From Paragonimus skrjabini miyazakii (taxonomy: Eukaryota > Platyhelminthes > Trematoda > Plagiorchiida > Troglotrematidae), in contig JTDE01000286.1 of the NCBI GenBank assembly GCA_014338405.1, positions 95,266 to 159,265 on the forward strand: a stretch of 64,000 bases of DNA, given 5' to 3'. Below the pieces are notes generated by a model, which saw only the letters and a program-made list of their open reading frames with translations, did not search any database and was not told the origin of the DNA. A program made the position numbers and the translations under genes. Position 1 is the stretch's first letter, and each line of letters starts with the position of its first letter. This document shows, piece by piece, positions 49,522 to 60,889 of the stretch.

Positions 49522-49745
49522 GGAAATCCTGATTGGGCGATCAATCTCGTGAATCATTTGGTGAATTCCATATGATATAGTTGGTTGGGTGGGTAACTAG
49601 GTCTAAATATGAAATTTCTGAGCTTCCGGCGTGGATTCGTAGCTCAGATGGTAAAGTATTTGCCGCGTTTGGGAATGTTGTTTCTGTTGCTGGCTCGAAT
49701 CCGGCCGAATTGCAGACTTTTTGCAATCCGCTCTCTTCCGATTTA
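49522..49745 (+). mobile_element. SINE-2, right member of an inverted pair
   Basis: The plus-strand head is 'gtagctcagatggtaaagta', 'tttgccgcgtttgggaatgt', and the B-box is 'ggctcgaatcc' (49692-49702). It mirrors the left copy at a coordinate sum of 98968 in the head, about one base off at the outer 5' end. The arms are clearly diverged, so this is an older pair than the PLE arms. The 133-codon open frame over it is not a gene. Confidence 0.8.
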
Positions 49746-51459
49746 TTAAATGTGTCAAACCACTCATACTTAACATACGCTCAACTGTCTGGAACACGCG
49801 ATAACGTAACAGAAAAGGACAACAGAACGTCTGCGCACAAGTCCATTCTCATACGTGCAAAATACGATGTCACATTATTGAAAAGGTTAACTCGTTCGAC
49901 TGATCAATGTCTAACCAGAGCTAAAAATTTCTTCGCGTTATTTGGAGTTAGCCAATCCACAATGGCCTTTTTGACCCCGTGAATACCTCAAATATTGGCC
50001 CACGCCTTTTAACTGCTCCTCCATTGTGATGTCCAACCAATCCTATTGTTGCTACCAGCATGTGGTCATAATGATCACCAACGAAGTGATGGACAAGTGT
50101 TTTGACCCTGCTGGGTCTCAATAGGGTAGCACCACACACACTGGCGAATCAAACCCAGGACTAGTAAACAAGCGTCAGATTGTAGTCTAGACACATCCAA
50201 TAAATCACAGTCACCGCCATCAAGGTTTCATGAAGGCATGTAAGTTACATTCGTTAGTTATTGCGTTTCCATTTTCTCGTAAGCTAATATTAGTCATACT
50301 ATGAGTAAAAAATACGAAACGACTAAGGAAAGTTCCCGCGTGTTTTTAATACTCGGATGTTCACTACTGAAGCGAGGCAATCAAGTCTTAACTGCTTTCG
50401 TCATTATTGAATAGGATCAATGAAACTTAGTTATTCCCATTGATGAGGGTGCATACAAACGCAAAATGAATATTAATGGAAGCAGCAGCAAAAGTTGTAA
50501 AACGTTTGTATCAAGTCATAGAAATAACTTATAAACGGTTCGAATGAGGGTGAGGTGAACTTACGGTGAAGACAGAGAAAGGTATTCGGACGAATATTGA
50601 TGAGACAATAAGATTCTAAAGTAATTGTGAGCGGAAGCAGTAGAGTTGAAATGTTTAACCACGGAAGTAAATCAGACAACCCGCGAACCATGTTTCATGA
50701 AAAATTTCTCCAGTATATGGCACAAGACAATAAGTATATGCGCGTTAATTTTACAGACGGTTACTAATCAGAATAAATTACATAGTATTTCATTATATTG
50801 AGTGTTTAGGTTATAGCCATATGAAATTTGGTCACCATATAAATATAATGAACTACAAATAAATCTTGCATAGTTAAAACTCGTAAAAGTCGTGGTTCAG
50901 TAGCCACATTTGAATCCATCCAACAAACAATTAGATGGACTTACTGTTGGCGCTTTATTTTCATAATTGAAGTAAGGTTTGGGTCTAAATTGAGTTAGGC
51001 ATTAGTTTTGTCACCAGAAGTGGCGTACTTGGAGACCGTTCACTTTCAACAGTCATGTTCTGTTGTGTCATAGACGAAGTTGCAAAGGGCTGTCTGAAAC
51101 AAGTGCAAAGTATCAGAGCATACCTTCTACTTGCTGCGAACATTGTAACACCACTGAAGAAGCAAAGACAGTGGTAGAGGCTATCGTACGCTCTCGCACC
51201 TCCAAAGGTACGGCAATATTCGCGAATTTGAGACAGCTCTGACGAGATAGGCGTTTTTTCGAAGTTTTGAGATGGTGACTAAACGGTAACCATGAAAGTA
51301 GTTCTGTTGCAAAGCTCAGAACCTTGGTCATCTTAAACAGGTGACATGAAATGTCTATGCGTAGTAGGTCTTTGATAATTGTGGTAGACTGTTAACAACA
51401 GGCGGTATGAATAGATAAGTTTAGGTGAGAGATATTTGGTAACCGGCGTCAAGTGAATG
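49746..51459. other. No gene; possible further repeat at 49950-50140
   Basis: The minus-strand frame at 49948-50139 (..VATIGLVGHHNGGAVKRRG..) looks like a peptide that recurs as a repeat artefact in fluke gene sets. That is recollection, not evidence from this window. The rest, including a GC-richer frame at 51113-51331 (-), is unrecognised. Confidence 0.3.
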
Positions 51460-51850
51460 CAATAGTTAAGTGTGCACAAACTGAGATGGTTGAATTCCAG
51501 TTGGACGTCTGTCGCATTATGCTCTTTTTGCAACGTCAAGGTCAGCTGGTGTGAGATGCGATGCAAATTAATGGCGGCTTCATATAATGAAACAGAAACA
51601 GGTACCAGCCGGTTGGGAAACGTATGTCGGGTTTGTGGCTCGAACAACCCGCGTCCGGAGTTGTTAGACCATTCCAAAACAATTCCAATCGCTTTGATAT
51701 TGCCATCGCTTGGCTGAACTACCCATGAACACAGTGGTGTGGGCGACAGTGAAAGCCGCCAGAAAACTATCTTATTATTGGCGTCCTACTCTCACACACA
51801 GTCCAGTCATTTGTTTATAAGTTGTAGAAACTATGCAGTTGAATGGCTGA
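51460..51850 (+). repeat. SINE-3-like repeat
   Basis: The plus-strand reading gives CRVCGSNNPRPELL, IALILPSLG and, after a stop and frame changes, SYSHTQSSHLFISCRN. That series resembles a well-known fluke repeat artefact (..KVRGSNPTSAS..PALVLPSGG..SHTQS..LFISCRN). The B-box-like 'gtggctcgaacaaccc' fits a tRNA-derived head. Identification is by remembered peptide pattern, so moderate confidence. It is not a gene. Confidence 0.5.
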
Positions 51851-52104
51851 AATTAGACATCGATGAATTCGGTAGTCAGATCCCATCTCCTTTTATTTGC
51901 TTCCCAGTCAGAAGTTGTCCTCTATTTGTGGTTCCATGAAAGTTAAGCATCAGGATGAACCGCCGTTATATCGCTGTCTTTGATGACACTAATGTTTTCA
52001 GGGTTTATTCACGATAATATCGACCGATAACTAACATCTGCACGGTACACAATTCCATGAGACATAAATGAATCGCGAACGTCGTTAAGCCACAGGGCAT
52101 AATC
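51851..52104. other. No feature
   Basis: Short unremarkable sequence between a repeat and two unidentified open frames. Confidence 0.4.
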
Positions 52105-52661
52105 TTGACACTGTGGAAAAAAGATGCTCAATCACTTAGTCGAATGCTCCGGAGTATATGGGCAAAACTGTTTTTCTGTAAGAACGAAGAACCTGTTTAT
52201 TTTTATAAAAATTCTATAACAAGAATCCCTTCAGACAATAAAACGAACGCCCATTCGCTTCGTATGATAAAGACAAGCATAGAGAAATCCAGCAAACCTC
52301 CAGCAGTACGAAATTCTTTCGGAAACCAGATAGATGCTTCTATAATTTTCATAGTACTCATAATGTGCATTTTCGTTTATTGGTCAGAGGCTACGCTGAA
52401 CGATCGTTTAATCTGTACAGATTTCGGCGGACCGAATTTCATATGTGTCGCACTCATCAATGGAATAACATAAGGTTCGGAATCGAAAAAATCATTCTGG
52501 ATAGACAATATAAGGACAATTATTATTGCCGTGACCTCGAAACGGGTGAATTAGCGTGGCTGAGAAAAGGGGCCAGTGAAGAATTCTCAGTGGTGATCCA
52601 GGGTGCTTGTCAATGGCTGGTTGAAGTGAGACAGAAACTTTGGGTAAGAATTACAAGTTGA
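52105..52661 (+). other. Two overlapping unidentified open frames, possible exon debris
   Basis: The frame 52105-52473 (122 codons) carries one hydrophobic segment near residue 90 (IIFIVLIMCIFVYW) that could span a membrane. The frame 52365-52661 contains IILDRQYKDNYYCRDL followed by ELAWLRKG and FSVVIQ. These resemble the E-F-G strands of an Ig V domain (D-x-Y-Y-C). An AG precedes it at 52471-52472. The phases do not join the two frames through a small intron. I cannot assign a gene; either could be chance. Confidence 0.25.
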
Positions 52662-53362
52662 CAGTCTACTATAGGACACTGGCCATTCGTCTGTAGATGT
52701 TTCTTGTATCACAGGCACCTGTTACCACGAGTTTTCGGCTAATCAACAATGAACACGTTGTTCACAAAGGAGCAATTTTCCATGGCATTCATTTGTGTTA
52801 GCGCCACGATTAACTCGGGTCCTGGGTCGTCTATGGGTCAATATAGCGAGTATTTAGAAACAACACAATGTGCGGCTTACTGATTGAATGCAAAAAGACT
52901 GACGTAATCTATGTCCCACTAATGGAGACGGGCCCCAGTGACGTAACGAACGTTGCGGGGGAGACGAAAGAAATGCAACATACTGTCTATCTCAGAAGAT
53001 ACATCACAATAACAAAAGATTAGCAAAAATGTCTAGATACCGTGACTACCACTGACTTCGAATTGTCGTGCACAAAGAGATCAATGATTCATACCACCTA
53101 TTAGGGAAACTGACTGAGAAAAGTGGTGTATCCTTTATTTACTGTGTATTTGGCTTTCCTAGGTTAAATGGCTTCTACAACTAATGGTTAATTTAGAGTT
53201 CCGATCTCTCGTCTAATTATCTCGAAATTTGCATGACCAATTTTGTCACTTGTATCTAACGTATGATTGGCGATTGCAGGACCTCTGATCATGGGCCGGT
53301 GCTCCAGTGTATATCTGAATGCTCGTCGAACGTCCCTTCAGTGTACATTTACCCTAGTTCTA

Positions 53363-53780
53363 AGTTCTACTGATGTCTGTCCAAAATTGTTCAAATCAGA
53401 TAGACCTGTTGAACAGCTGTCTTCCACTAATCTCTGTCAAGTGTCGTTTCAGAAATATACACTCGGAAATGTTGAACAGTTTCATGCAACAATATGAAGC
53501 CTGCAAATTTCTTCCAAATTGTGCAACATCAATGAATGTCGACGAGATTTGGCTAATAAACTATCTGCATGTCATTTGTGAACATACTGGTGCTCCTTGC
53601 CGATATCATAGTATTCATGGAATCAACAATGTTGGAAAAGAATTATTTTGCCAGGCATCCGAAAATGACAAGCTATCTTTGAACTGTATTTTGGATAAAA
53701 TGAGAAAATATCTGATAAGCCGAATCCCAGTTTACAACAAGTCCCCAGCTTGCATTAGAGGCTGCATCCTTAGCCGATAA
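53363..53780 (+). other. Unidentified 139-codon open frame
   Basis: Open from a stop at 53360 to TAA at 53778-53780, with cysteines and no low-complexity sequence (includes MNVDEIWLINYLHVICEH). No domain, signal peptide or partner frame was recognised. It could be an exon of an unknown gene or decayed transposon coding sequence. Confidence 0.25.
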
Positions 53781-54397
53781 CGTAACATAAATAAACACGT
53801 GCGATCAGTAAAAATGAACATCTTAACTTGAATTCTAGACGACTCCCCACAACAAATCGGACAAGTCAACAAAAGAATGTCAGATCTGGTCATTTGGATA
53901 TACTTTTTCTTCACCGATTACTGATACCCCTCGTTACGTCCCGTTTTTTTGTCGCTATTTAGAAATACGCGAGATCGATTTCAACTAAATTATTTTGTTT
54001 CTATTAAGGTGGGAAACTTAACCATTTTAAAACATTTCATCATTTTTTCAAATTGTTTCAATGAGATTGACAACAATCAATACTGATAACATGAATGACT
54101 GAAGATATGACTCACGAATAATGCTATGGTGAACTGTGAATTGTGTACAGTGGACAAAATGACAGGCTGATGTTGCTGAGTGGTGTCCTAATTTCTATAT
54201 ATAAGGCTAGTCTTCTGAAAAGCATCATATCCATCCGTTAATTTGGCGGGTAAAGTTTAAAAATCCTTTAAAATATGTAGTAATGGTCCAAATCATATGG
54301 ACTTTAGTCAATCACCTTCGAAATGAAAACATCACCATGATATACGTTACTGAAAAGCGTTAACCTATGCGCAACTTGATTCCAATGCTCTCATTCG

Positions 54398-54462
54398 GGG
54401 GAGGCTGGTTGAAAAGTCTTTTGGCCAGTGAAAGCTGCAATAGTTTGTGAATAATGATCATT
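54398..54462 (+). repeat. SINE-1 3' body fragment
   Basis: 'ggctggttgaaaagtctttt', 'gtgaaagctgcaatagtttg' and 'tgaataatgatca' follow the end of SINE-1 ('ccgactggaaagtctatggg', 'cagctgcaatcatttgtggg'). Confidence 0.4.
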
Positions 54463-55552
54463 GTATATCTACCCATCTTAAATATTCTTGTAAATACCTG
54501 AGGGTATTCCATCTCGCCCTGTAAATTAGGCTGAAAGTGGATCATCTTCAAAGTCTGTGTTATTCTTATGTAACATACTAAGGTTTTTCAATCAGATACA
54601 AGGGAGTACAGTGGAAGAAGACAGACTTACTGAAAACTAGACTTGGCGACATTTTATACTGAACAGAAATATCATTGAGCCTATAAAATAAGCAATAGAT
54701 TGAAACCAATTTACTTAGTTACAATATGTAGCGGGTATTATTAGGTAATATTATCTCCGCATGATCCTAGTAACCAGCTACAAAATGCTTGAAGTCCGCC
54801 TAAACATGCTGAGTATGACCGCCTAAAAGTCGCTGGTTGACTGTCAGAATACGTGACCATACCCTTTACAAATGAGTATTGGGCTTTATTGTGAACAGCA
54901 AAGTTCAACCAAGCCTCTAACACAAATTGCATGAAAAATAGGACGACCAAGATGAATCACATTGTGATGGGTGGCAGTCCAGAAGAAGTAGGGTATATTC
55001 GGTGATGATTACCCAAGGAATCTGAGACATCAAAATCAATTAAACACCGTGACAAATTGATACAGGTTGCAACACAGTTAAATGAAGTTAAAAACCACAC
55101 TGAGTTCAAACCATTAGAATATAGTCAACAGCAGATAGTTCGTTGAATTTGTATCAGTACGTGTAGCACAGAGCATTTGTTAACCTCGTCTTACAGCTGG
55201 ATATCACCAAAAATAATGGATTATAATGCCTCAATCCCGGTTTGACAACGAGTATCTGTAGTGAGTAGGTGGTGTAATGTGCAAAATAGAACAGTAAACC
55301 AGACGAGTAATGCTAACTACTACTGGCTTCTTTCAAAGCCTCAAAATATCTTTTGTTGAATCAACTCTTAAATGAGCGATGAATTTTTTAACGTTATGTC
55401 TACCTTAAAATTCTAATGTGCAGGAGACTAGCCGGTAGATTTTGTCTTGTTCACTGCTATGATTGATTGTGAAAATTATTTAGATTCTGATACTTCAGCT
55501 TGTTGACTGCTCAACGTAACAGAATACCAGTAAACAGACACTTTTGTATAGT

Positions 55553-55625
55553 GTTTCTTTCTTAAATGGGCTGGCCGAAAAACCTGTGGGAATGAAAGAG
55601 TTGTAATCGATTGTGAGTGATGGTA
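55553..55625 (+). repeat. SINE-1 3' body fragment
   Basis: 'tttctttcttaaatgggctg', 'gccgaaaaacctgtgggaat' and 'ttgtaatcgattgtgagtga' match the SINE-1 3' half in order. Confidence 0.5.
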
Positions 55626-57303
55626 GATCCATATTAACCAAACATCATATACTATCTATCAGTGGGCACAATGCTGTTAAACAAATTCACTGATTCCCGT
55701 AAATTTATTTCGAATGAAAGCTATAAATCTGGGCCCACGATTTAGATTTAACCGAACGTGTACTGCATCTTCTCAGGAGAAAAACTATATACTTGCATAT
55801 ATCAGTCCACTTTCGCCTCAGCACTCTATTTCGGATAGACATGGTGCGTCTCGATAGTCGCTTTCTTTCAGTACACGACATGAGTACACTATTATGAAGT
55901 GTAAGTCTACGGAGTAGTCAAACAACTACCGTCCTCTCCTATACAACAGCCGATTGATAAGTTAGTAAACACGTTTAGTTGAGATATGTAAATATGCTAC
56001 ATCTTTTTATCTTCGTTGCGGTGCATTTTCAAAAGCACAACAGACTACTGAATTAAATTATACAAAATAAACTCATGACACAAGTGGCATGAATCTTTGC
56101 TTCGAAATTATATTTTCAACATCTGTTCACAGCAGCCTGATAGACTTGAGGCAAACGATGTACCTTATTTGTTCTCTTCTACTAAATGTTTGTTAAGTCC
56201 CTAAGTAAAGCAACTAGTGTAAGCCCTTCAACTATCATTCAAACAGCTGTACAAACAAGTGCTCAGATTCACAAGTCCAACATTTATCTTTGCTGGTTCC
56301 GTTCGAATTAAAAGCTACAGACCTTCTTCGAAGGCAAGATAACTATAAATATGCTGTTAATACTGCTAAACAGTGCGATTTTACGCGTCGTTTTCATTCG
56401 ATCTATCTCCAGACGCGATAAGTCTCAACGTCACTCGTTTTTCAGGAGACAGTTTTTCTCTGAACGCATCATTCTGACTTGGTGGAAAGCATATTTGAAA
56501 GCGTGGGTGATGTGCTGAAATCGATTGACATCAGTCAAATGATCAGTTATTCCTTATCTTCAGTGTAAGCTGAAGATGATAATTTGGTTAAAACCATTCG
56601 GAGTTTACAATCAGTTGATTGGTTAGGCTGTTTGTAAGCTCTAGTGCTCACACCAGGTTACTAATCAAATAAATTGACTCATTGCAGAGTGACGGGCGGT
56701 ACTGGTTTCAGCTTGGCTTTATCGTTCTGTCAGACTAATTATATAACTTCCTCACCTAAAACGTCTATTTAATTCCTTCACTAAATGGCAAGGCCCAAAT
56801 AAGGTTAGCTAAATTTAGTGTCAGCCAAATACTACACTAGGGTTATCAAGTTTTAGCAATCTTTTACGGATTGCGTCTATCACACTCCGGAATAACAGTT
56901 TTTACGCATTCACTTCACTCAGTCAATGATCAAATAAGCCGCTTGAGTTTGATATTATCAACAGAAATCGAAGCGATTGGAGGTTAAGTACTTTCAGTCC
57001 GCTGGCCCCGCACGATGAACGCTCGGAAAAGCTAATACATACGTAAGAAAACTGTGAACTTTATGTGCGATAATGGGGACGTCATCCCATCGAGTATGTT
57101 AGTAGGTGAAACTGTTGACATGAAAAATTCCACGGTCTTCCTAACAAGGGAAAAATCTGTTAACTTCAAGCAGGTCAGTGAATCCACAAAAGTATAATCC
57201 CGAGAAAGTATCCCGGTCAGTCATAAAGTGCATTGGTAGCAGGACTGTAAAAGCCAGTTCATTTATAATAATTATATCACAACCTAGAGTGTGTTACTCA
57301 TTT

Positions 57304-57341
57304 ATATCATAACATCACATCACATCATATCATAACATCAC
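57304..57341 (+). repeat. Short imperfect tandem repeat (CATCA/CATAT units)
   Basis: 'atcataacatcacatcacat' followed by 'catatcataacatca': five-base-like units repeated with variation. Confidence 0.7.
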
Positions 57342-60300
57342 TGACACTAACTGACACTCATCTCAGTAATTCTTTATCAACAGTCGTGATCTGATTGATA
57401 CATATGTCACAGAACAAACAGAAGTACGGAAGCTAGGATTCACACGAGTTGTACGCAAGACACCGAAACATGGTTGACAGATAGACAATTCTTCAAACAA
57501 TCAATGGTCCTCTATCTTTTGGGACGTACGGATTTCAGCATTGACTTTTATCCGATAGCCTTACTGCTGAAAAACTTTGAAAGTACGCTGACATCGATAG
57601 AATGAGGAAGTACCGACGAGTTTGAGATCAACTTTTGCTAAAACAAACTGAAAAGCAAGGAGATTTTTAAGATACATTGTGTTAACACCTTTAATTGATT
57701 GAAAATTCTCGAATTACTGAAAATATAAGTATTCCTACTAGCTTGCAGGTCACTACTGAAAACGGAAATTTCACTTGATATGTATACAGGAAATGTTTCT
57801 AACTAAATCATTGTAGGATGGAGCAACTCTGTTTCGTCCTAATTGACTAGTCACTTCATCCCCTTAAAGTATATGGTTCATCTGTGGCTATGACTTCTTG
57901 CACCCATCCTACTGTTTGTCCGAATCTGTGTTACTGTGAAATTTGTGTTGGTTTCTCAGATTTCCGTGGGTGATCCTTGCTGAATACATTTTGAATTTCC
58001 CAAGCAATTAGACGCTTACCGTAAAAAGCAACTATTCTGCCAAAACCAAATAGGTTTTGACGAGTGAACGTGATAAGATCACGTAAACTTGATCTATTAA
58101 TTGTTTTTCCAAACACATGACAACCACTTTCTTGCCTCAGGACTCAGTAATTCTGCCATATTTTTTCACGGCAACTCATCAGCTCAGCATGCATCTCCTT
58201 GGATGGGTTTTGCCCGGTACTGATTAACAATGAGTCGGTGACTAATACAGACACATGGTTGTTCTAGCTCGTGAGCAAAAACCATAACCAAAATCACCGT
58301 TTGGAACTTGTGGAATCGATTTGTACTAATCGAACCCAACACGCTCTTGATCGCGCTTTTCTGATTCAGCTAAGTTCTTTGGTTTGTTGGCTTCGAACAG
58401 AACCGGTAGACAGGAGTTTCACTCCTGTTAAAATTATGAAGCAAGGTTGCAAACCGCAGTTCCATTAATTGCACACCAGACATACGTGAATAGCCACTTC
58501 CAAACGTCCGTCACAGTCGCATATGCATAGAATTAATGATACCGATCAGAATCGATCGAAGTTGTAAATTTTGTCATTTGGTTAGCCATTTTGCGGCTAC
58601 AGTAGTTAAATCCCTAGCTTTATAATCAAAAATGTCGTAGTAGAGAAGTCGTCCAAGCAGGTGTATACACCAATGATGAACTTCAACAGAAGCGGGATCA
58701 GTATTTAAATATTTCATCAAAGAAACCAGCGGGGAAGTGTGTTCTGAGAGTAAAAGATTCGACCGGTTTTGAGTAACCAGTCAACCACCAATAACTTTTT
58801 GACAGCAACACATAACTGAATATGTTTACTGAATTCTGTGACTTCTACTTGATCAAGAAATTTTAATTGTAGGATCATCTATTGGAGTTTACGTGACAGT
58901 TACTGTGCTTCCATTTGTTGTGACCGGATACTAATCATCAGAGGAATTGGCTCATCTTTATGGAACGATGATTCAGTAGAGATAAGTGGGGCAATTTTCA
59001 ACGCGAGTATCACATATGCTTACTGACAGGAGTTCAGTACTCGGTCTGAACACAAATATACATTCCTTCTTCAAAAAACTTGACCCTAGCGTTTACTTTC
59101 TAAGGGAGCAGGTTATAATCCAAACGTGAATGTAACAATTGAGGGCAAACATACCGCCTTGCAATAATTTTCAGCCCACGAGCAGAACTAGACGGGTTGG
59201 TCAACTGAGCGTCATACAGATGCACACCATACTCCATCTCCGAAGTATGCGAAGTGTTGTTCAAGGAGACAAAACCAAGAATTACCAGTTATTCGCTAGT
59301 TGATTGTGGACTCGCCTGCTTTTATCAAAATCAGCGCTGTCTTGTCAAGTGAGCAGTATGAGCTTGTTGACGAACTTAACGAGGACTTACTGTTAAGGTA
59401 ATCTTAGGTGGCAGATAGAAGGCATCTTCTGAGGCGTGAGTGTCGAGTTTGTAAGGGGACTGTGAAAAAGCATTAACTTACAACTTGAAGGGATTATCAA
59501 ATAAAATGGAAACGCGAACTACCTCCATATCATTCACCAATTATACGCAGCATACGGTATAAGCAGGCAAGCAACGCAGACACTTAGTAGTAACGAGTAG
59601 ACAGGGTCGTTCAGATATAGCGAAGAAGGCAGTTGTATTATACGCTATGGAAACCAACTAATGGCATTTTTACGCTTTACACCTAACCGGCGTTGCGAAC
59701 AAATGTTGAACGTTAGAATATGGAAATGGAGACAGCTAACTGTAAGCTAATCATTTGAAATTACATTTATATCTGAGCTTGGAGTTCTTGTCATTCACAA
59801 AGTAGGTACATAAAAATGTTAGAGGAGAGGAAGAGTAAGTAGAATTACTGGGATGATTGAGTTGTCCGTGGAGTGAGTTAGACAGATCAATGGCAGAACT
59901 AAGGGTCAGAAGGATGATGTCTCAGGCATAAGAGTTTTCGTTTTCAACCTGTAGACGTCCTGATTATGCGTGATTAAGTTTAGATTAGAGCTTTATTAGA
60001 AATTTAGTTCAATTCCGTTCCCTTTCCATTTACCAACTAGGCTCCTCAGTTTTCATTAGTAAATGCCATATCAGTTAAGTGGTAGTTCCAATTTGTGATT
60101 TGTTGTTGTCGATGATAAATCGCTCCGATGTTTAACCAACTAATTTGATAACAACCGACACGCATAAGTAGATATATCAGTGTGTGCTCAATGCATGTGC
60201 CAGATCATATGGGCTTATTGCAATTAAGTCAGTCTGGCGATTCTAATTAACTTATCACATCCCGGGTAGGCAAGCTATATTGATCAACGGCCTCATGGGA

Positions 60301-60358
60301 TGAACCAGCAAGCTCAGCCGACCGACACCACGAGCACCAAATGTCGACGCACACGTAC

Positions 60359-60426
60359 CTTCGCGATAGAAGCGTTTGGGCAAGCATGAACACGATAAAA
60401 CTGATGGCCAATAATGTCGTTGCCAT
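60359..60426 (-). CDS. Candidate signal-peptide exon
   Basis: The minus-strand ATG at 60426-60424 opens MATTLLAISFIVFMLAQTLL followed by S-R. That is a good N-terminal hydrophobic signal sequence, ended by a strong donor 'GCGAAG|GTACGT' (GT at 60358-60357). It lies on the host-gene strand, 30.7 kb upstream of the first Ig exon, as a lachesin-type gene would need. However, it ends in phase 2 while the Ig exon at 29618 enters in phase 1. An intermediate exon is therefore needed, or it belongs to another gene or none. The frame is open upstream of the ATG as well. Confidence 0.3.
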
Positions 60427-60630
60427 TCGCGTTGAAGTTGCATTTCTTATCACCCGTGGGCTGATCAAGCCTCTTAGAACATCCCCAACTACAGTCTGAG
60501 AAGATGAATGGACTGTCAAACAGGACAACTTAAGGTTACAAAAATTCCGCGAATCTCAATACTAGCGAGTTTTGTAAACTTGTGGGAGGACAGAATGGAA
60601 TGCACATCATCGTACAGTAAATAGCGAGCT

Positions 60631-60667
60631 TGTTCTAAGTTTATCCGGGAACATAACTGCTTTAAAT
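60631..60667 (+). repeat. Direct repeat, left of the old PLE
   Basis: A 37-bp block ('tgttctaagtttatccggga' onward) that recurs at 63730-63766 with three differences in the same orientation. It brackets the PLE at 60890-63331. Partial terminal copies of this sort are a PLE habit. Confidence 0.6.
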
Positions 60668-60889
60668 TTCTTCGTGCTTGGCTCCCCAAAATGAATATGA
60701 TCAAAATTAGTTTTGTGTTGCGTTTGACATGTAAACTCTCAAAGCAGTGAGTCAACATGGCCCTTATCATGCAGTAAATATCGTGTGATAGGTATCCGGG
60801 GATGTAGTTTAAACTAGTGCGCAAGAGCAAACTCAAACCTACTGCTGATAATCTCAAGAGACGAGGAATCTTACTTACAAACCGCCAAT

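Larger units (their letters stand above)
53781..60358. other. Long AT-rich stretch; only repeat fragments seen
   Basis: About 6.6 kb without a recognised gene. It contains two SINE-1 fragments (54398-54462 and 55553-55625) and a short tandem repeat near 57304. Frames at 57931-58116 (-) and 58271-58468 (+) are unidentified. Confidence 0.45.

Noticed and set aside
49258..49710. Apparent tRNA genes at 49258-49340 (-) and 49625-49705 (+)
   Set aside because: The anticodon loops lack U33 and both are embedded in longer matching repeats, so they are SINE heads rather than working tRNAs.
49581..49982. 133-codon open frame (+) and overlapping minus-strand frames
   Set aside because: These are translations of SINE-2; the same peptide-like patterns come from its inverted partner.
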